From NCBI RefSeq assembly GCF_963676685.1, contig NC_092354.1, positions 75,467,335 to 75,531,334 on the forward strand: DNA of 64,000 nucleotides, written 5' to 3'. Shown here in pieces: positions 36,905 through 48,376 of the stretch. The notes beneath the pieces were generated by a model that ran no database searches, was not told the DNA's origin, and saw only the letters and a list, made by a program, of their open reading frames with translations. This DNA comes from Mytilus edulis (Eukaryota > Mollusca > Bivalvia > Mytilida > Mytilidae). The number at the start of each line of letters is the position of its first letter. Position 1 is the first letter of the stretch. Both the position numbers and the translations under genes were made by a program.

Positions 36905-37410
36905 GCACATGTGAGTTCGTGGTCTAGTGGTTAAGACCGATGGCTACAGTGCTGAAGGTCCCGAGTTCGATATTCACTCTGGGTGCTAAAAATTTCAGTA
37001 CATCAGAAGGGTATTTTTCACCCTCTCACACACATCTCTGGTACCCAGACCGAAGTTTAAACTAGAATGGGTACTTTGGGGGCCTCGGTTGGTCAAAGTT
37101 GTCCCCTACTTTGACCTGGAGATCAATCTTTTGATATCTCTCTGGTTTGTCTGTTTCCACCGAGTGGCCCGGTGGTTCTCTCCGAGTACTTCGGCTTCCT
37201 CCACCATAATAACAGACTTCCCGGTGTCCTACACGCTCCCTTGGGTGGTGTTGGGTGGGGATTGTTCTGGTGGTGGGATAATATTGTAAAGGACACATCT
37301 CCATTAATCCTTAGGGAGTGTACATGGATCCGCTGTACCCTTGCAGTCAATCAAGGGGTGCGTCTTAATTGGCGGAATCTCAGTACATACATTATTACAT
37401 TATAAAGCGA
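36905..37410 (+). mobile_element. tRNA-headed SINE with long body
   Basis: A-box-like TGGTCTAGTGG at 36920-36930 and a weak B box GAGTTCGATATTC at about 36963 form a tRNA-like head. The body includes CCCTACTTTGACCTGG, CGAGTACTTCGGCTTCCTCC and GGGAGTGTACATGGATCCGC. GC content is well above the surroundings. It could be a molluscan SINE of the V-SINE type (RUDI has been described from molluscs), but I cannot confirm the family. Confidence 0.55.
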
Positions 37411-38265
37411 TGTACGCAATGAAACGTTAACAATATAAAATGATGATCAAATGAAGAATAAATGATGAATAAGTTCCAGAACAATCGCTATGATATAAGA
37501 CAAATATCGCATTGATATACTAAAATATAGCAGTATCTTTGACTTATAGGTGATTTTGGCTTAGCAAACAATTGAATTCATCTCAGTTGCATTCCACTGA
37601 ATTTGCTACATGATATTTATAGAATGTCTACAAATGATAAATCGTGCATTTATGTTTCATTTATTCAACAATTCAATTTTCTCGTTTAAATACACCTTGC
37701 GTGTTATTACATAAAATAATTCACGGAAATTATACACTAGACGTATGTCGTGTTAAATGTCACCATGTTTTAAGATAAGAGTCATTACTTTATGCCGAGA
37801 AATCTGCCTTTCTTCGTACAAATGCTAGCATTCGTCTGAAATTTCCCACAATGCAACTCGTTGATATAAGACAATATCGCTCGTTGATATAAGAAAAGTT
37901 TTTATCGAATCGCTTCTTCCATAGACTAAATATTAAACAACCAAATATTGTTTATTTGTTGTGAAATACGAAACTGGGGTTGTTATAGTGACATTACGAA
38001 GTCGGTTACCTTAATTTTTTTAACCATTCTTTGTTCCCAAAATCAATAAATACCTTAACACAAAATCTAAAAAGAAAATCACTGGCGGAACTGAATAAGC
38101 CTATCTTTTCACATACTACAGGTATATTACCCATACCATGAAAAGATGTGGATGTGGTTTACACAAAACAGAATAATGAATTAATAGTTGTAGAATATTT
38201 CAAATTAGGGGAACATATAAAATAAAGAATAATGGGATGATCAAACATACAAACAAATAATTGTA
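37411..38265. other. Intergenic, upstream of coiled-coil C1q gene
   Basis: AT-rich. GATATAAGACAA words recur at 37492 and 37861 and resemble the ends of the fold-back family at 18645. No gene seen. Confidence 0.35.
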
Positions 38266-38267
38266 AA

Positions 38268-38380
38268 AAATAAAGAAAAGAGAAAAAAATTATTAACATT
38301 TAAAGAATAAAGAAAAGAGAAAAAACTAATTAACATTTAAAGAATAAAGAAAAGAGAAAAAAATTATTAACATTTAAAGA
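38268..38380. repeat. 37-bp minisatellite, three units
   Basis: Three successive copies of AATAAAGAAAAGAGAAAAAA followed by ATTATTAACATTTAAAG or close variants. It ends about 120 bp before the start codon of the next gene, so it lies in its promoter or 5' UTR. Confidence 0.9.
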
Positions 38381-38499
38381 ATAAAGAACTGAAGAACCCA
38401 CCAGCCAGACCCTCGTGGACTTTAAACTTCTTTGTTAAAACGTCAGTCATCCGTGAATGTCACTAATAAGGACATATGATGTTTTGAAACACAGTGGTA

Positions 38500-41400
38500 A
38501 TGGAGAATCATTTGGTTGTTTTGCTATTGTCTGTAGTTATTTTGATTGGTGCATTTTATGGATACACTGTTGAGCAAAAAATATTCCAAATAAAAAACGA
38601 TTTACTTAAACATGAAAAAGAAATAAAGGAAGTAGAACAATTAAAAGTTGAATTGAAGGCAATGCATACGGAACTTACAGAAGTGAAAGTAGATTTGGAA
38701 TCGACGAGAAACGAACATAAAGAAGTAAATGAAGAATTGGAATCAACGAAAAAGGAAGTTACAAAGGTGAAAGTAGAATTAGAATCGACCAAAAACGAAG
38801 TTAAACAAGTGGAACTAGAATTGGGATCGACAAGAAAAGAACTGAAACAAGTGAATGTAGAATTGGAATCGAAGAAAAACGAAGTTAAACAAGTGAAAGT
38901 AGAATTAGATACGACGAAAAAGGAAGTTAAACAAGTGAAAGCAGAATTGGATAAGATTAAAACAGGTAAATAAACCAAGCCATGAGCATATTTCAGCTAT
39001 ACCATGATACCAGTATTGGTAAATGTCCATCGTCCGTACTCGTCCAGCGTCCTTCGCCATCCGTAAACTTTTAGAAAAATCTTCTCCTCTGGAACAACTT
39101 GGCCAAATTTAACCAAACTTGGCCTAAATCATCCTTACGGTATCTAGTTTTAAAAAATATATCCGATAACCCCGCCAATCATCGAAGATTACCGCCATAG
39201 CTAAAAATAGAACATTGGATAAAATGCACTATTTGGCTTTTAGCTCTGAAAATATTTAGCATTTAAAGCAAAACTGACGGGATGAAAATGTTCATTAGGT
39301 AAAGACATATCTGCCCTGGAATTTTCAGACGCACCAGACAACCTGTTGATGGGTTGCTGTCTAAGAATTGATAAGTTTAGGGAAATTTAACTTTTTCGGG
39401 TTATTACCTTGAATATCATGAAAAAATAGACAAAAATTGTAAACAGTAAAGTTGTTAAGCAAAGTCAGATCTCAAAATAAGTCAAATGACTCCTGTAAGA
39501 GTTATTGTCCTTCGGAGTTAATTATGGAAATTTTTGTAAAATTTTGTTATCTTTTACAAAAATCTTTTCTGAAACTATTGAGACAAATAAATTAACTTGT
39601 CCACAATCATCATTAAGATATCTAGGTAAAAACGTCAGATAACCCTGCCTACCAACTGACATCGCTTAAATTAGAAACATAGAGGTAAAAAGCAAGTTTT
39701 GTCTATGATTTTTAGAAGCGTTTTAAATAGAGGAAATCTGAAATGGAAAAATATGTTCAGGAGAATGAACTCAACCAATTGTCCATATATAAGTCAGAAC
39801 TGTTAGACAAATTCTACAAACAAAAATCAACAAGAAATCAAAGTTGTTTTGATATAAAAATAAATTTGAAATTCCTTATTAAAATGTTCATAGATTAAGA
39901 TTTTGCACTGTCACCGAGTTCTTAAGAGTCTTATTATACATGTATATAGTAAAAAACTGGCCTTATTTAGATTTCAGATTATTGTCGTAAATTTTACTAT
40001 AATGTTCACTTCAATATTAAAGAAATCAACGCCCGTTAAATGATCGTGTGGGGAGGCCAATATTCATGTAGCCTCGGAAGAGGTTACAATTATATCTGAT
40101 AAAATTGAGAATGGAAATGGGGAATGTGTCAAAGAGACAACAACCCGACCAAATAAAAAACAACAGCAGAGGGTCACCAATAGGTCTTCAATGTAGCGAG
40201 AAATTCCCGCACCCGGAGGCGTCCTTCAGCTGGCCCCTAAACAAATATATACTAGTTCAGTGATAATGAACGCCATACTAATTTCCAAATTGTACACAAG
40301 AAACTAAAATCAAAATAATACAAGACTAACAAAGGCCAGAGGCTCCTGACTTGGGACAGGCGCAAAAATGCGGCGGGGTTAAACATGTTTGTGAGATCTC
40401 AACCCTCCCCCTATACCTCTAACCAATGTAGAAAAGTAAACGCATAACAATACGCACATTAAAATTCAGTTCAAGAGAAGTCCGAGTCTGACGTCAGAAG
40501 ATGTAACCAAAGATGAACATGAACTGCTAAATTACAGACCTAGTCCAAATAATTATGATGTCTGGCAAGGCTATTCAATTTTTTTTCTTGGACACCTTAA
40601 GCTTCCTACTGGCCGTCTCAGATATAAAAATAAAAATAGTCTTGCCAGACGTCTTAATTATTTGGACTATTACCAATTACAGACCAACAAAAAAATGTTT
40701 GTTAGGGATGATGAATTGAAATATTTATTTAAAGGTGGTTTTGATGTAGTCCAAATAATTATGACGTCTTGAAATGCTAGTTTATTATTTTTTCTTTGAG
40801 GCCTTACTTTCGATCTTGAAAGGCTATTTTCTTTTTCTTCTTTGACGCCTTACTTCGAAAGTAAAAAAATATAATAGCCTTTCAACACGTCATATTTATT
40901 TGGAGTAGTTTTGATGAAGAATAATTAGCCCCGGCAAATAAGTTTTTTTATTTGATGTGTCCTGCAGGAATATTTTTTTTACTTTAGACGAATGGCATGA
41001 TGTAAATAAGTACAATGTATACATAACTGATGGCACATTGGCGGATCCAAGGGTTGGAACCCCCCTTTTTGTTTAGGCCGACCAATGCATTTGAATGGGA
41101 ACCCCCCTTTGTCCTGGGTTGGGAACCCCTCCTTTATAAAATGGCAGGATCCGCCCCTGTGGCATCATGCAATTGAAATACATGTATTTCCCCTTTATAA
41201 TAGTTAATGCATATTATTATTAAAAAGGCGATAAGAGGCACAGGCACATGTTTTTTATTTTATTTCTTCATTTTCCTAAATTATCTGACACAAGATGAAC
41301 GTTCATAATTTGTGTGGACCATAGGATTAACAAACACCTGTGAAGAAGAACCCCTGTGTTTCGGTGTCTTTCGTATAAAAATGATAGATACTAGCCATGG

Positions 41401-42824
41401 TTGAAATTAAATATTGCAACACGTAGTTATATCTGATCTATCCGATGCACAAGCCATTCATGCCGTCTGCATAATTTTAGCATATCTCTAGATTATAATA
41501 CCTGAAAGCGATAAATTACACCATGATTATCCTTCATAATCATGTTTTGCCCTGACAATGGATCATATTGAATAAATTTTCCATTTATTCTCATCAGTTT
41601 CTTCAACCAGGTCGTTTTAATCTCAACTGACAAGTGCACGGCTGCTTCAATTATCTTCAATTAACAAACTTGCAAACTGCAAGCTTCACGACTACATTGA
41701 ATTTCCAAATAAGGTAAAAAGTGGGCGGAGCTTAAACTCCGCTTGCGATCTTTCTTTTGCTAAATACAGCTTTCACTCAAATTATTTCCATTATTTGGTG
41801 TGAAAATACATTATAATATGAAAAAAGACACCATATGCGATATAGTTCATCATTTATGCGATACGCGTAGCTTACCTATTGCTACATTAGTACTGTGTCT
41901 GCAACGTCAAAAGTCGCCCGCCATTAAACATTTTGATCCAGATAGGGGAAATAACTCCTGCACTATTTTTTATTCGGTTTTGCGGGAAAATCACCTTAAT
42001 GTCGCTGCGCAGCAATATGCTAAGATTAAAGATATCAGAAAAATAGAGATAACATTGATTGAAGGATCACTTTGATATTTTTCCAATGATTTTGTTTTTC
42101 AGTAATGCAATTATGAATTAAATCGCCAAAAGGAACGAGACCCGGTGTTTCGTCAGAGTAAGAGTAGCATGAAATTATAACTCTTCATACATATCTATAC
42201 TTATTCCAAATTTCATAACAAGCATATAGACTAGTTAACCATTAAAATAGTTATCATACGTAAATGGAAATCAGTAATGACTAAAGAAATTTTAAATACA
42301 TTTCACAAAGAATATATAGATACGAAGGCAGCTCAAACTAAATATAGTAAAACAAAGTGTAAATAATCATTTGAGGCAATATGTAAATAAATACAACTAT
42401 TGATTTTTATTTACTAGCTTGTTCTTCAATCTCGTCAACTGAAGTTGCCTTTCATGCCAGATTGAAACCGTATGTCACCCTTGGTTCTTCACAGATTGTT
42501 GTTTTTGATCAGGTGATTACAAATATTGGTCAAGCATATAACCCACATACGGGTATTTTCACAGCACCCAACGATGGAATTTATTTTTTTGCCTGCACAT
42601 TTCTCAGACCACCTACTGCAACTCAATTACATCTTCAAATGGTTCAAAACAGCACCGAAATATCACGTGGACATGCGGCATCAGGTGGAGGATCGCAGGC
42701 TGGGTCGATGAATGCAGTTGTTTATATGCACACGGGAGATGTTGTGAAAGTGCGTCATTACCCTGGAGTAGGATCAGAAATAATACATGGCGATTGGAGC
42801 TTTTTTACGGGTTACCGTTTCTAA
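38500..42824 (+). CDS. Coiled-coil C1q-domain protein, two exons
   Basis: Exon 1 is 38500-38965 (ACAG|GTAAAT donor, phase 1) and exon 2 is 42418-42824 (CTAG acceptor, phase 1), giving 290 residues. Residues 4-22 are hydrophobic: a signal peptide or type II anchor. Residues about 25-155 are a Glu/Lys-rich coiled coil; from residue 62 it has a strict 14-residue (two-heptad) period with consensus VKVELESTKNEVKQ, six and a half units. Exon 2 encodes a C1q domain (VAFHARLKPYVTLG to DWSFFTGYRF) and is 407 nt, exactly as in gene 1. Coiled coil plus C1q suggests a trimer on a helical stalk, as in other bivalve C1q lectins. GTG at 38494 is upstream in frame, but ATG 38500 is the credible start. The join of the two exons is inferred from phase, strand and architecture. 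Confidence 0.75.
39000..39720 (-). repeat. Diverged inverted relative of the outer repeat
   Basis: Reverse-strand matches to the 500-bp unit of 25229-29104: AAATCTTCTCCTCTG, TAGCTAAAAATAGAACAT, TCTGCCCTGGAATTTTCAGA and AACCTGTTG near GGTTGCTG. Located in the intron of the coiled-coil C1q gene. Confidence 0.65.
40105..40455 (-). repeat. Dispersed repeat family B, copy 2
   Basis: Reverse complement of 12005-12345 with high similarity (GGAAATGGGGAATGTGTC, CCGGAGGCGTCCTTCAGCTG, AGAGGCTCCTGACTTGGGAC). Intronic. Confidence 0.8.
40541..40674. mobile_element. MULE-like MITE 1 with 11-bp target duplication
   Basis: Arms TAGTCCAAATAATTATGATG and TCTGGCAAGGCTATT pair with AATAGTCTTGCCAGACGTC and TAATTATTTGGACTA. 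The element is flanked by AATTACAGACC at 40530-40540 and 40675-40685. An 11-bp duplication with palindromic ends fits Mutator-like MITEs. Confidence 0.75.
40747..40907. mobile_element. MULE-like MITE 2 with 9-bp target duplication
   Basis: Same TAGTCCAAATAATTATGACG start, and a right end of GTCATATTTATTTGGAGTA. It is flanked by GTTTTGATG at 40738-40746 and 40908-40916. It sits 72 bp from MITE 1. Confidence 0.8.
41036..41159. mobile_element. 124-bp MITE with 5-bp target duplication
   Basis: Ends CATTGGCGGATCC and GGATCCGCCCCTG are inverted. It is flanked by TGGCA at 41031-41035 and 41160-41164. Internal AACCCCCCTTT words occur twice. Same family as 15210-15327. Confidence 0.75.
41165..42417. 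other. Rest of the coiled-coil C1q intron
   Basis: A 91-codon frame at 41800-42075 has no recognised domain. Part of it (about 41982-42010, TTTTGCGGGAAAATCACCTT and ATGTCGCTGCG) nearly repeats 31695-31730. Otherwise AT-rich and featureless, with a polypyrimidine-poor acceptor at 42417. Confidence 0.35.
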
Positions 42825-42889
42825 TATTTTACTATTAAATCTTTCAACATAAATCTCTTTTGTATATTTAATAATAAATGAAGTTAAAA

Positions 42890-43013
42890 CGTTTGCTGTG
42901 AGCTTACTGTGCGGTTTGAGCAAAGGCTCCTTGTTGAAGACCGTACTTTGACCTATAATGGTTTACTTTTATAAATTGTGACATGGATGGAGAGTTGTCT
43001 CATTGGCACTCAT
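42890..43013 (+). repeat. Dispersed repeat family A, partial copy 4
   Basis: CTCCTTGTTGAAGACCGTAC, TTTGACCTATAATGGTTTAC and GGAGAGTTGTCTCATTGGCA match the 3' half of the family A copies. It follows the C1q stop codon by about 65 bp and may lie in the 3' UTR. Confidence 0.75.
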
Positions 43014-43402
43014 GATTAATTCCGAGCCAGTGACTTAACTACAATGTTCTCGATCTGCCGCCACATTGTGATGCTCGATAAAACGAACATTGTCTTCCCA
43101 TATCACTCGTCTAATAAATAAAACAACTTATTTCTCATGCAGCAAAAATACAGCAATCTGATTGGTTGACTATTCCGGTGTAAATAACACCCCACCCTTG
43201 TTTTTTTCCCCCCCCCCAACAATTCAAAAGAACAAAAAAAAATCGGAATTTTCCCTAAAATAGAGAAATAAAGTAGTTGACAATGTACAGCAAGTTCGCC
43301 ATTGAAATATTGTTAAACTGGAAATTTTTCATTACCATTTTTCAATTATTACATCCTGGTTTAAAAATGAGGAATATAATTGTTCATAAGAAATACATTC
43401 GT

Positions 43403-43503
43403 TATCTTGGTGTAATCAGGGGTGTACGGAATTTTACACCGTTGTTGAAAATTCATACAACAAACTGTGTAAAATTCTGTACACCCCTGATTACACCAAG
43501 ATA
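43403..43503. repeat. Hairpin-forming inverted repeat
   Basis: 37-nt arms at 43403-43439 and 43467-43503 pair with a single mismatch. They read TATCTTGGTGTAATCAGGGG then TGTACGGAATTTTACAC, separated by a 27-nt loop. Confidence 0.9.
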
Positions 43504-43515
43504 CCTAAAAATTTG

Positions 43516-44384
43516 TAAGGGTTCCGCGGAACCCAGTGTCTCGCCTACTTTTGCTGTAAATTGCAGGCTCAACAAAATTGAGGGAAAAAATCAATAAAAA
43601 TATTCCGCTTGATACTATCTTTTTATTGTAAGAAGCTTCTGTCCAAGTTTGGTAAAAATCCAGGATAGTTTATGAATCTAATAAATGTTTTAAAAACTTT
43701 AACTGCAGACTGGATGTAATGTTAACTCGAAGAAAAACTAAGTCCATTTATAAGTAAAATACAGATACACAGGTACAAAATATTAACAAAATTTTCTTCT
43801 AGATACTAGCTTTTGATCATAAACTTCTGTCCAAGTTTGGTACAAATTAAAAATAGTATATTAAGAAAGTTATCAAAATTTTTAAAAATTTAACCACAGA
43901 GTGAATGTGTTGCTGGCAGAAAATCTAAGTCCATTTAAAGTAGAATACGGAAAAAAATGGATTTATCGTTTTACAAACTTTACTTCTGGATACTATCTTA
44001 TGATCATAAACAAGCTTCTGTCCAAGTTTGGTACAAACCAAGGATAGTTTAAGAAAGTTATTAAAATTTTAAAAACTTTAACCACAGAGTGAATGTAATG
44101 TTTTCCCGCAGAAAAATTAAGTCCATTTATAAGTAAAATACGGAAAAAATGGAATTTTATTTTCACAAATTTTACTTCTGGATACTATCTTATGATCATA
44201 AACAAGCTTCTGTCCAAGTTTGGTAGAAATCCAGTATGGTTTAATAAAGTTATTAAAATTTCAAAAACTTTAACCACAGAGTGAATATTTGTGGACGCCG
44301 CCGACGACGACGACACCGACGACGACGGAATGTAGGATCGCTTAGTCTCGCTTTTTCGACTAAAGTCGAAGGCTCGACAATAAT
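43516..44384. repeat. Dispersed element with four 185-190-bp internal units
   Basis: Starts near GTAAGGGTTCCGCGGAACCC and ends with TTTTTCGACTAAAGTCGAAG and GCTCGACAA. In between, AAGCTTCTGTCCAAGTTTGG (or a close variant) recurs near 43632, 43822, 44013 and 44203, each followed by TTTAACCACAGAGTGAATGT. A (GAC)n run lies at 44293-44330. Both ends contain short perfect palindromes. Non-coding. Confidence 0.75.
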
Positions 44385-44454
44385 AGCCATGCACACGCAA
44401 TCTTGCCTTCGCTTCAGTTTTTTTTTTTAAATTACCGTATTTGTCTTATTAGAA

Positions 44455-44627
44455 TCGAAATAATTCATGGAAGCCGTTGATTTGTTGGACATTTATACAT
44501 GGCCTGGGTCGTGATATTCGTTAATTTTATTCCTCGCTAACGCTCAGGATAGAATTTAAATATCACGGCCCAGGCCATGTGTAAATGTCCAACAAATCTA
44601 TAGCTTCCATGCATTATTTCTTAATTA
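44455..44627. repeat. Palindromic MITE-like element
   Basis: GAAATAATTCATGGAAGC and TTGTTGGACATTTATACATG and GCCTGGG pair with CCCAGGC, CATGTGTAAATGTCCAACAA and GCTTCCATGCATTATTTC across a short spacer containing ATTCCTCGCTAACGCTCAGG. Confidence 0.85.
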
Positions 44628-45014
44628 GTTTCCTTGAATTTTATGACAAGGGAAACCTAGTACAAAAACTCCTTATAACTGTTCACATCTTTATCATTTG
44701 AATTTTTTGGGTAATTGCAAATTAATTAGAAAGCCTGCCTTATCCTTCATTTTCCTATCATCACTATTATCCCCATTTGGTCGTACTGTTATAAGATATG
44801 AAATTGTCAACATTTATACCGGTACACTATCATACACATTAAATTATATGGGTGAATCTATAGACAAAGCAAATAGTGACTTATTTGTTTGCCGACTATT
44901 CATGTCTTATTATGTTTTTTAAGGTATGCAGAGGAAACCTTGCTGTAACGATCGAAGACAGAGATAAACTACGTTACGTGGAATCAACTATTAAAGAAGT
45001 ACTACGTATTGCTA

Positions 45015-46204
45015 AACCAGATTACATTCGGACACTTTTGCAGTGTGCCAAAGTATTTTTTATTCAGAATGTAAAGATTAGAGGAAATTCACTTCGTTGC
45101 GCCTCATTTCACTATCTTGTGCATTTACTAGTCTGTTCATGACCACGCCGCTGCGGAAGATTGATTGATTGGTGTTTGTTTTACGCCGCCTTAGCGCAAA
45201 AAGGCTATATCGCGGCGAGATCTTATTCAAATATTTTACAATTTAAAATATATTTTTTTTTAAATCAGACAAAAGGTCCTTCAATATACTAAAACTCAAG
45301 TCTAAGCAAAATTGCTAATTTACAAATAGAATTCAACACTAAGAAAACGTGATAAAAAATGGCGCAGGAAAAATGGGACACCAATATATCGCCAACCTAG
45401 GTGAAGATTAATTCACCAGAAACCACAAAGACTTTGGGTGTGGTAATAATTAAGCGCCATTTTCTGCATGACATGAGTCGTCCAATTATAATACTTTATT
45501 ATGAATCTGTAAATATACAAATTGTAAACCAAGTTTACAATGTGTTCCAATAAATATGAACAATATGTATAACTGAAATAAAGAAGCTTTTATATTCTTA
45601 TATTTACTAATTTACCAAAATGCGGCCATCAAGCCAAACTGAATTCTATAATTGAAATACTTAACAATATCTTTGCTTTAATTGAAACATTTAAATATGG
45701 ACAAAAGAATAAATAAAGTTACAAGTACCTGTAGCGGCGACTCTCGTCATCCGCCCTTCCTGATAATATATTGACCAGTGACTAACTCGAAAAGTGCTTA
45801 TATTAGTGTATATATATGGTTAGTATTGTCGTGCTTTGAGTTCATGCATAACTCATGCCATTTGAACATAAATATATATCATTTAAATAATAATAAAGAA
45901 TCGCAGTAACTTTCTATCGTACTAATTTAAATATTCAGTATGTAAAGCCAAACATAGCGTACAAAGCTATAGTTTGTTTCAAAATACGCAGCGCAAAACT
46001 ATTTGTCGTCAATCGTCAAAAAACATGAATATGAAATATGAATATAATATGAATGTGAAACATAACACTGAAAACACAAATAACATAATATGTTTAATAA
46101 ATGGAACAAAATGGATACATAATATCCGGTGACAAAATTAAAATCATTTTAAATTTTTACAACATTTTTATATTTAATGAATGGATATTATCTATTTTGA
46201 ATTT
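45015..46204. other. P450 pseudogene intron, first part
   Basis: Contains a mollusc-type dispersed fragment at about 45163-45215 (GATTGGTGTTTGTTTTACGC, AAGGCTATATCGCGGCG). The remainder is AT-rich without features. Confidence 0.4.
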
Positions 46205-46303
46205 ATTGAACCATAAAACTAATTTTTGACTCTTCACATTGAATAATTCGCGAAGCGGATTATGTAAAATGTGAAGAGTCAAAAATTAGTTTTATGGTTC
46301 AAT
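46205..46303. repeat. Perfect 36-bp inverted repeat
   Basis: Arms 46205-46240 and 46268-46303 are perfect reverse complements over 36 nt (start ATTGAACCATAAAACTAATT), with a 27-nt loop containing ATTCGCGAAGCGGAT, itself a small hairpin. Confidence 0.95.
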
Positions 46304-46496
46304 AAAATCAAAATAAATTATTGCCATTCATTATAAATAAATTTCTATAAAAAATAAGGCTCAAAGAACTTTTTATATTATTTATATTAACAATAACAAC
46401 GTACACACATGTTGGCGTATGAATACACAACGTCAGAGTGGGCGTGTCGCCATCAAAATTGACAACATTGAAAATAAAACTAATAATTTTAACCAA

Positions 46497-46790
46497 TCAG
46501 AAGACAGTAAATACACCAAATTTATTTATTTTATAATATATTACAACTTCTTTTACGAATGAAACAATATTTGTAATTAGAACACTATCAAATAAATCAT
46601 ACATATTATGTACATTGAAATGCTTCCTACGAATATCAGCAAAGTCAATACAATTAATTAAGACATGTTTAATAGTATTCTTGCAGTTGCAAGGTATACA
46701 TTGTTGTTTCATCTTCATTTTTCAGAAGATTCTCCTGTGCTATTCTATTATGACCAAAAACAGCATCCGCTGCGTAGGAAGTATTAAGTG
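46497..46790 (-). pseudogene. LINE 3' fragment with zinc-knuckle tail
   Basis: A minus-strand frame encodes QQCIPCNCKNTIKHVLINCI then DFADIRRKHFNV, the CxCx(n)HxxxxC motif found at the C-terminus of Jockey/I-type LINE proteins. The upstream frame (NRIAQENLLKNE) is shifted by one base. Only the last part of the element is present. Confidence 0.65.
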
Positions 46791-46799
46791 TTATCCTTG

Positions 46800-48376
46800 T
46801 CCGTCCATCCGTCCCAAAATTAGTTTCCACTTTCTAACTTGTATTTGCCTCTTCCAAAAATTGAGAAACTTATACACAAGGTTCATTACCACACAACACA
46901 GATCAAGTATGAATTTGGGTTGTGTCACTTTTACCATTCTTGAGTTATGTCCCTTTATAGCGTTATATAAATATAAATTTCGTTGTAGAGGGGTCTAAAT
47001 ACAGCACAAACAACATTTTCCAAAAGACCAAAAGAGTGAAAAAATATATTTTAACAAAACGCATTAGACTAGCAGGATCTTGAGTTATGTCCCGTTATAA
47101 CGTTATATATAAGCGGGGGCATCATATATGTCCCAGGTACACATTCTATATTTATTTCTATTTATGTTTTTGAAAAATAAATCATTTGGTTGCACTTCTT
47201 GTATTTTGCGACAGTTGGTTTATTGTTGTGTTTGTGTATTGTATCATTGACATGAACCCAATCGGAACTTTTAATACATATATAAGTTTGAACTTTATTT
47301 GAAAATGTAACCCTTTTGACGGGATTTCCGGGCAAAGCATGCACATAAATTTGTAACAATGTTCACTCTTCAAATGTTTTTGGAACTGATATGATAAGGG
47401 CATACGATACAGAAAAAAATATTTCGTTGATTTTTCCTAAAAATATTGACACAGAGTTAATTTTGATATGCATTATTGCAATATGCAAAGAAATTATACC
47501 TTCATGACTTACCTTTTGAGATATTTCAGTTTAAAATTTACATGGTTCATGTCACGTGGTTCATGTAAAATCGAAAAATAACACTTATGAACTTCGAAAT
47601 AACTTTGAAACGGAAAGAGAGATATATTTAGCAAAAAAGTTCCTTAATTTGTAAGACTTTAAGAAACTACTGATATGAAGACCGATTGTGGTAAACAATT
47701 TGTTTAATCATACAATTATTGAAAATACAAAGCTATTATATACATTTTCTTGTCAATAGAAATGTATAATAACAAATTTTACCGTTGATTTTTTTCTTAC
47801 ACTTTGGATAAACCATAAGTAAACTAGTCCATTGTGAAAGAAAAACAAAGATCCGTGTGTTCCTTTTTTTGCTAGAAAGAGAAAACATAGTTGTTTTCAC
47901 GCTGAGATCCCATTTCTCTTTTTGTAACTAAATTATAATGCAGTTATTCCCACTGTTTATCAAATTTATATACAAATTACTTTCGTATACGAATTTATTG
48001 ACGATAGAACGGTATTAAGTCTTCATTTTCCTCACATTGTATGCCCACAGGAGATTGCACATGCTAAAATATACAATATGTTCGTATGCAAGTTCTTCAA
48101 AATCACATAACCAATGCAGTGACCTATTAAGTGATTTTTCAGCGAATTGTGGATGCTTATCTCTTATCATTAGCAGTGTTGCAAAAAACGAAGCATTCAA
48201 TGTATGCTCCACGGTATATTCAATGTGGTTAAATATACAATGTGTTTCGAAACGACGCGTTCAATATGAATGCATATTTATTTGTGATTGCTACTATATC
48301 GTATGCCCTTATATATCACAAGCTGGCTAGTTGAATATTTTTCCTTTCCTGATATGATTTTTGTTCCTCGTTTTAG
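46800..48376. other. P450 pseudogene intron, second part
   Basis: Contains the short dispersed fragment 46997-47059 shared with 7548-7612. No other feature is supported. Confidence 0.35.

Noticed and set aside
36905-36985. tRNA gene call on the SINE head
   Set aside because: Weak B box, no full cloverleaf, and attached to a long SINE body.
37062-37405. Overlapping frames of 66-80 codons on both strands
   Set aside because: They lie in the GC-richer SINE body, and no frame shows a conserved motif.
38556-38978. 140-codon minus-strand frame opposite the coiled-coil exon
   Set aside because: Antisense shadow of the repetitive exon. The plus frame has a signal peptide, heptads and a matching splice donor.
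41800-42075. Extra exon for the coiled-coil C1q gene
   Set aside because: No C1q or heptad features, no phase-1 splice borders, and the direct join of 38965 to 42418 already fits.
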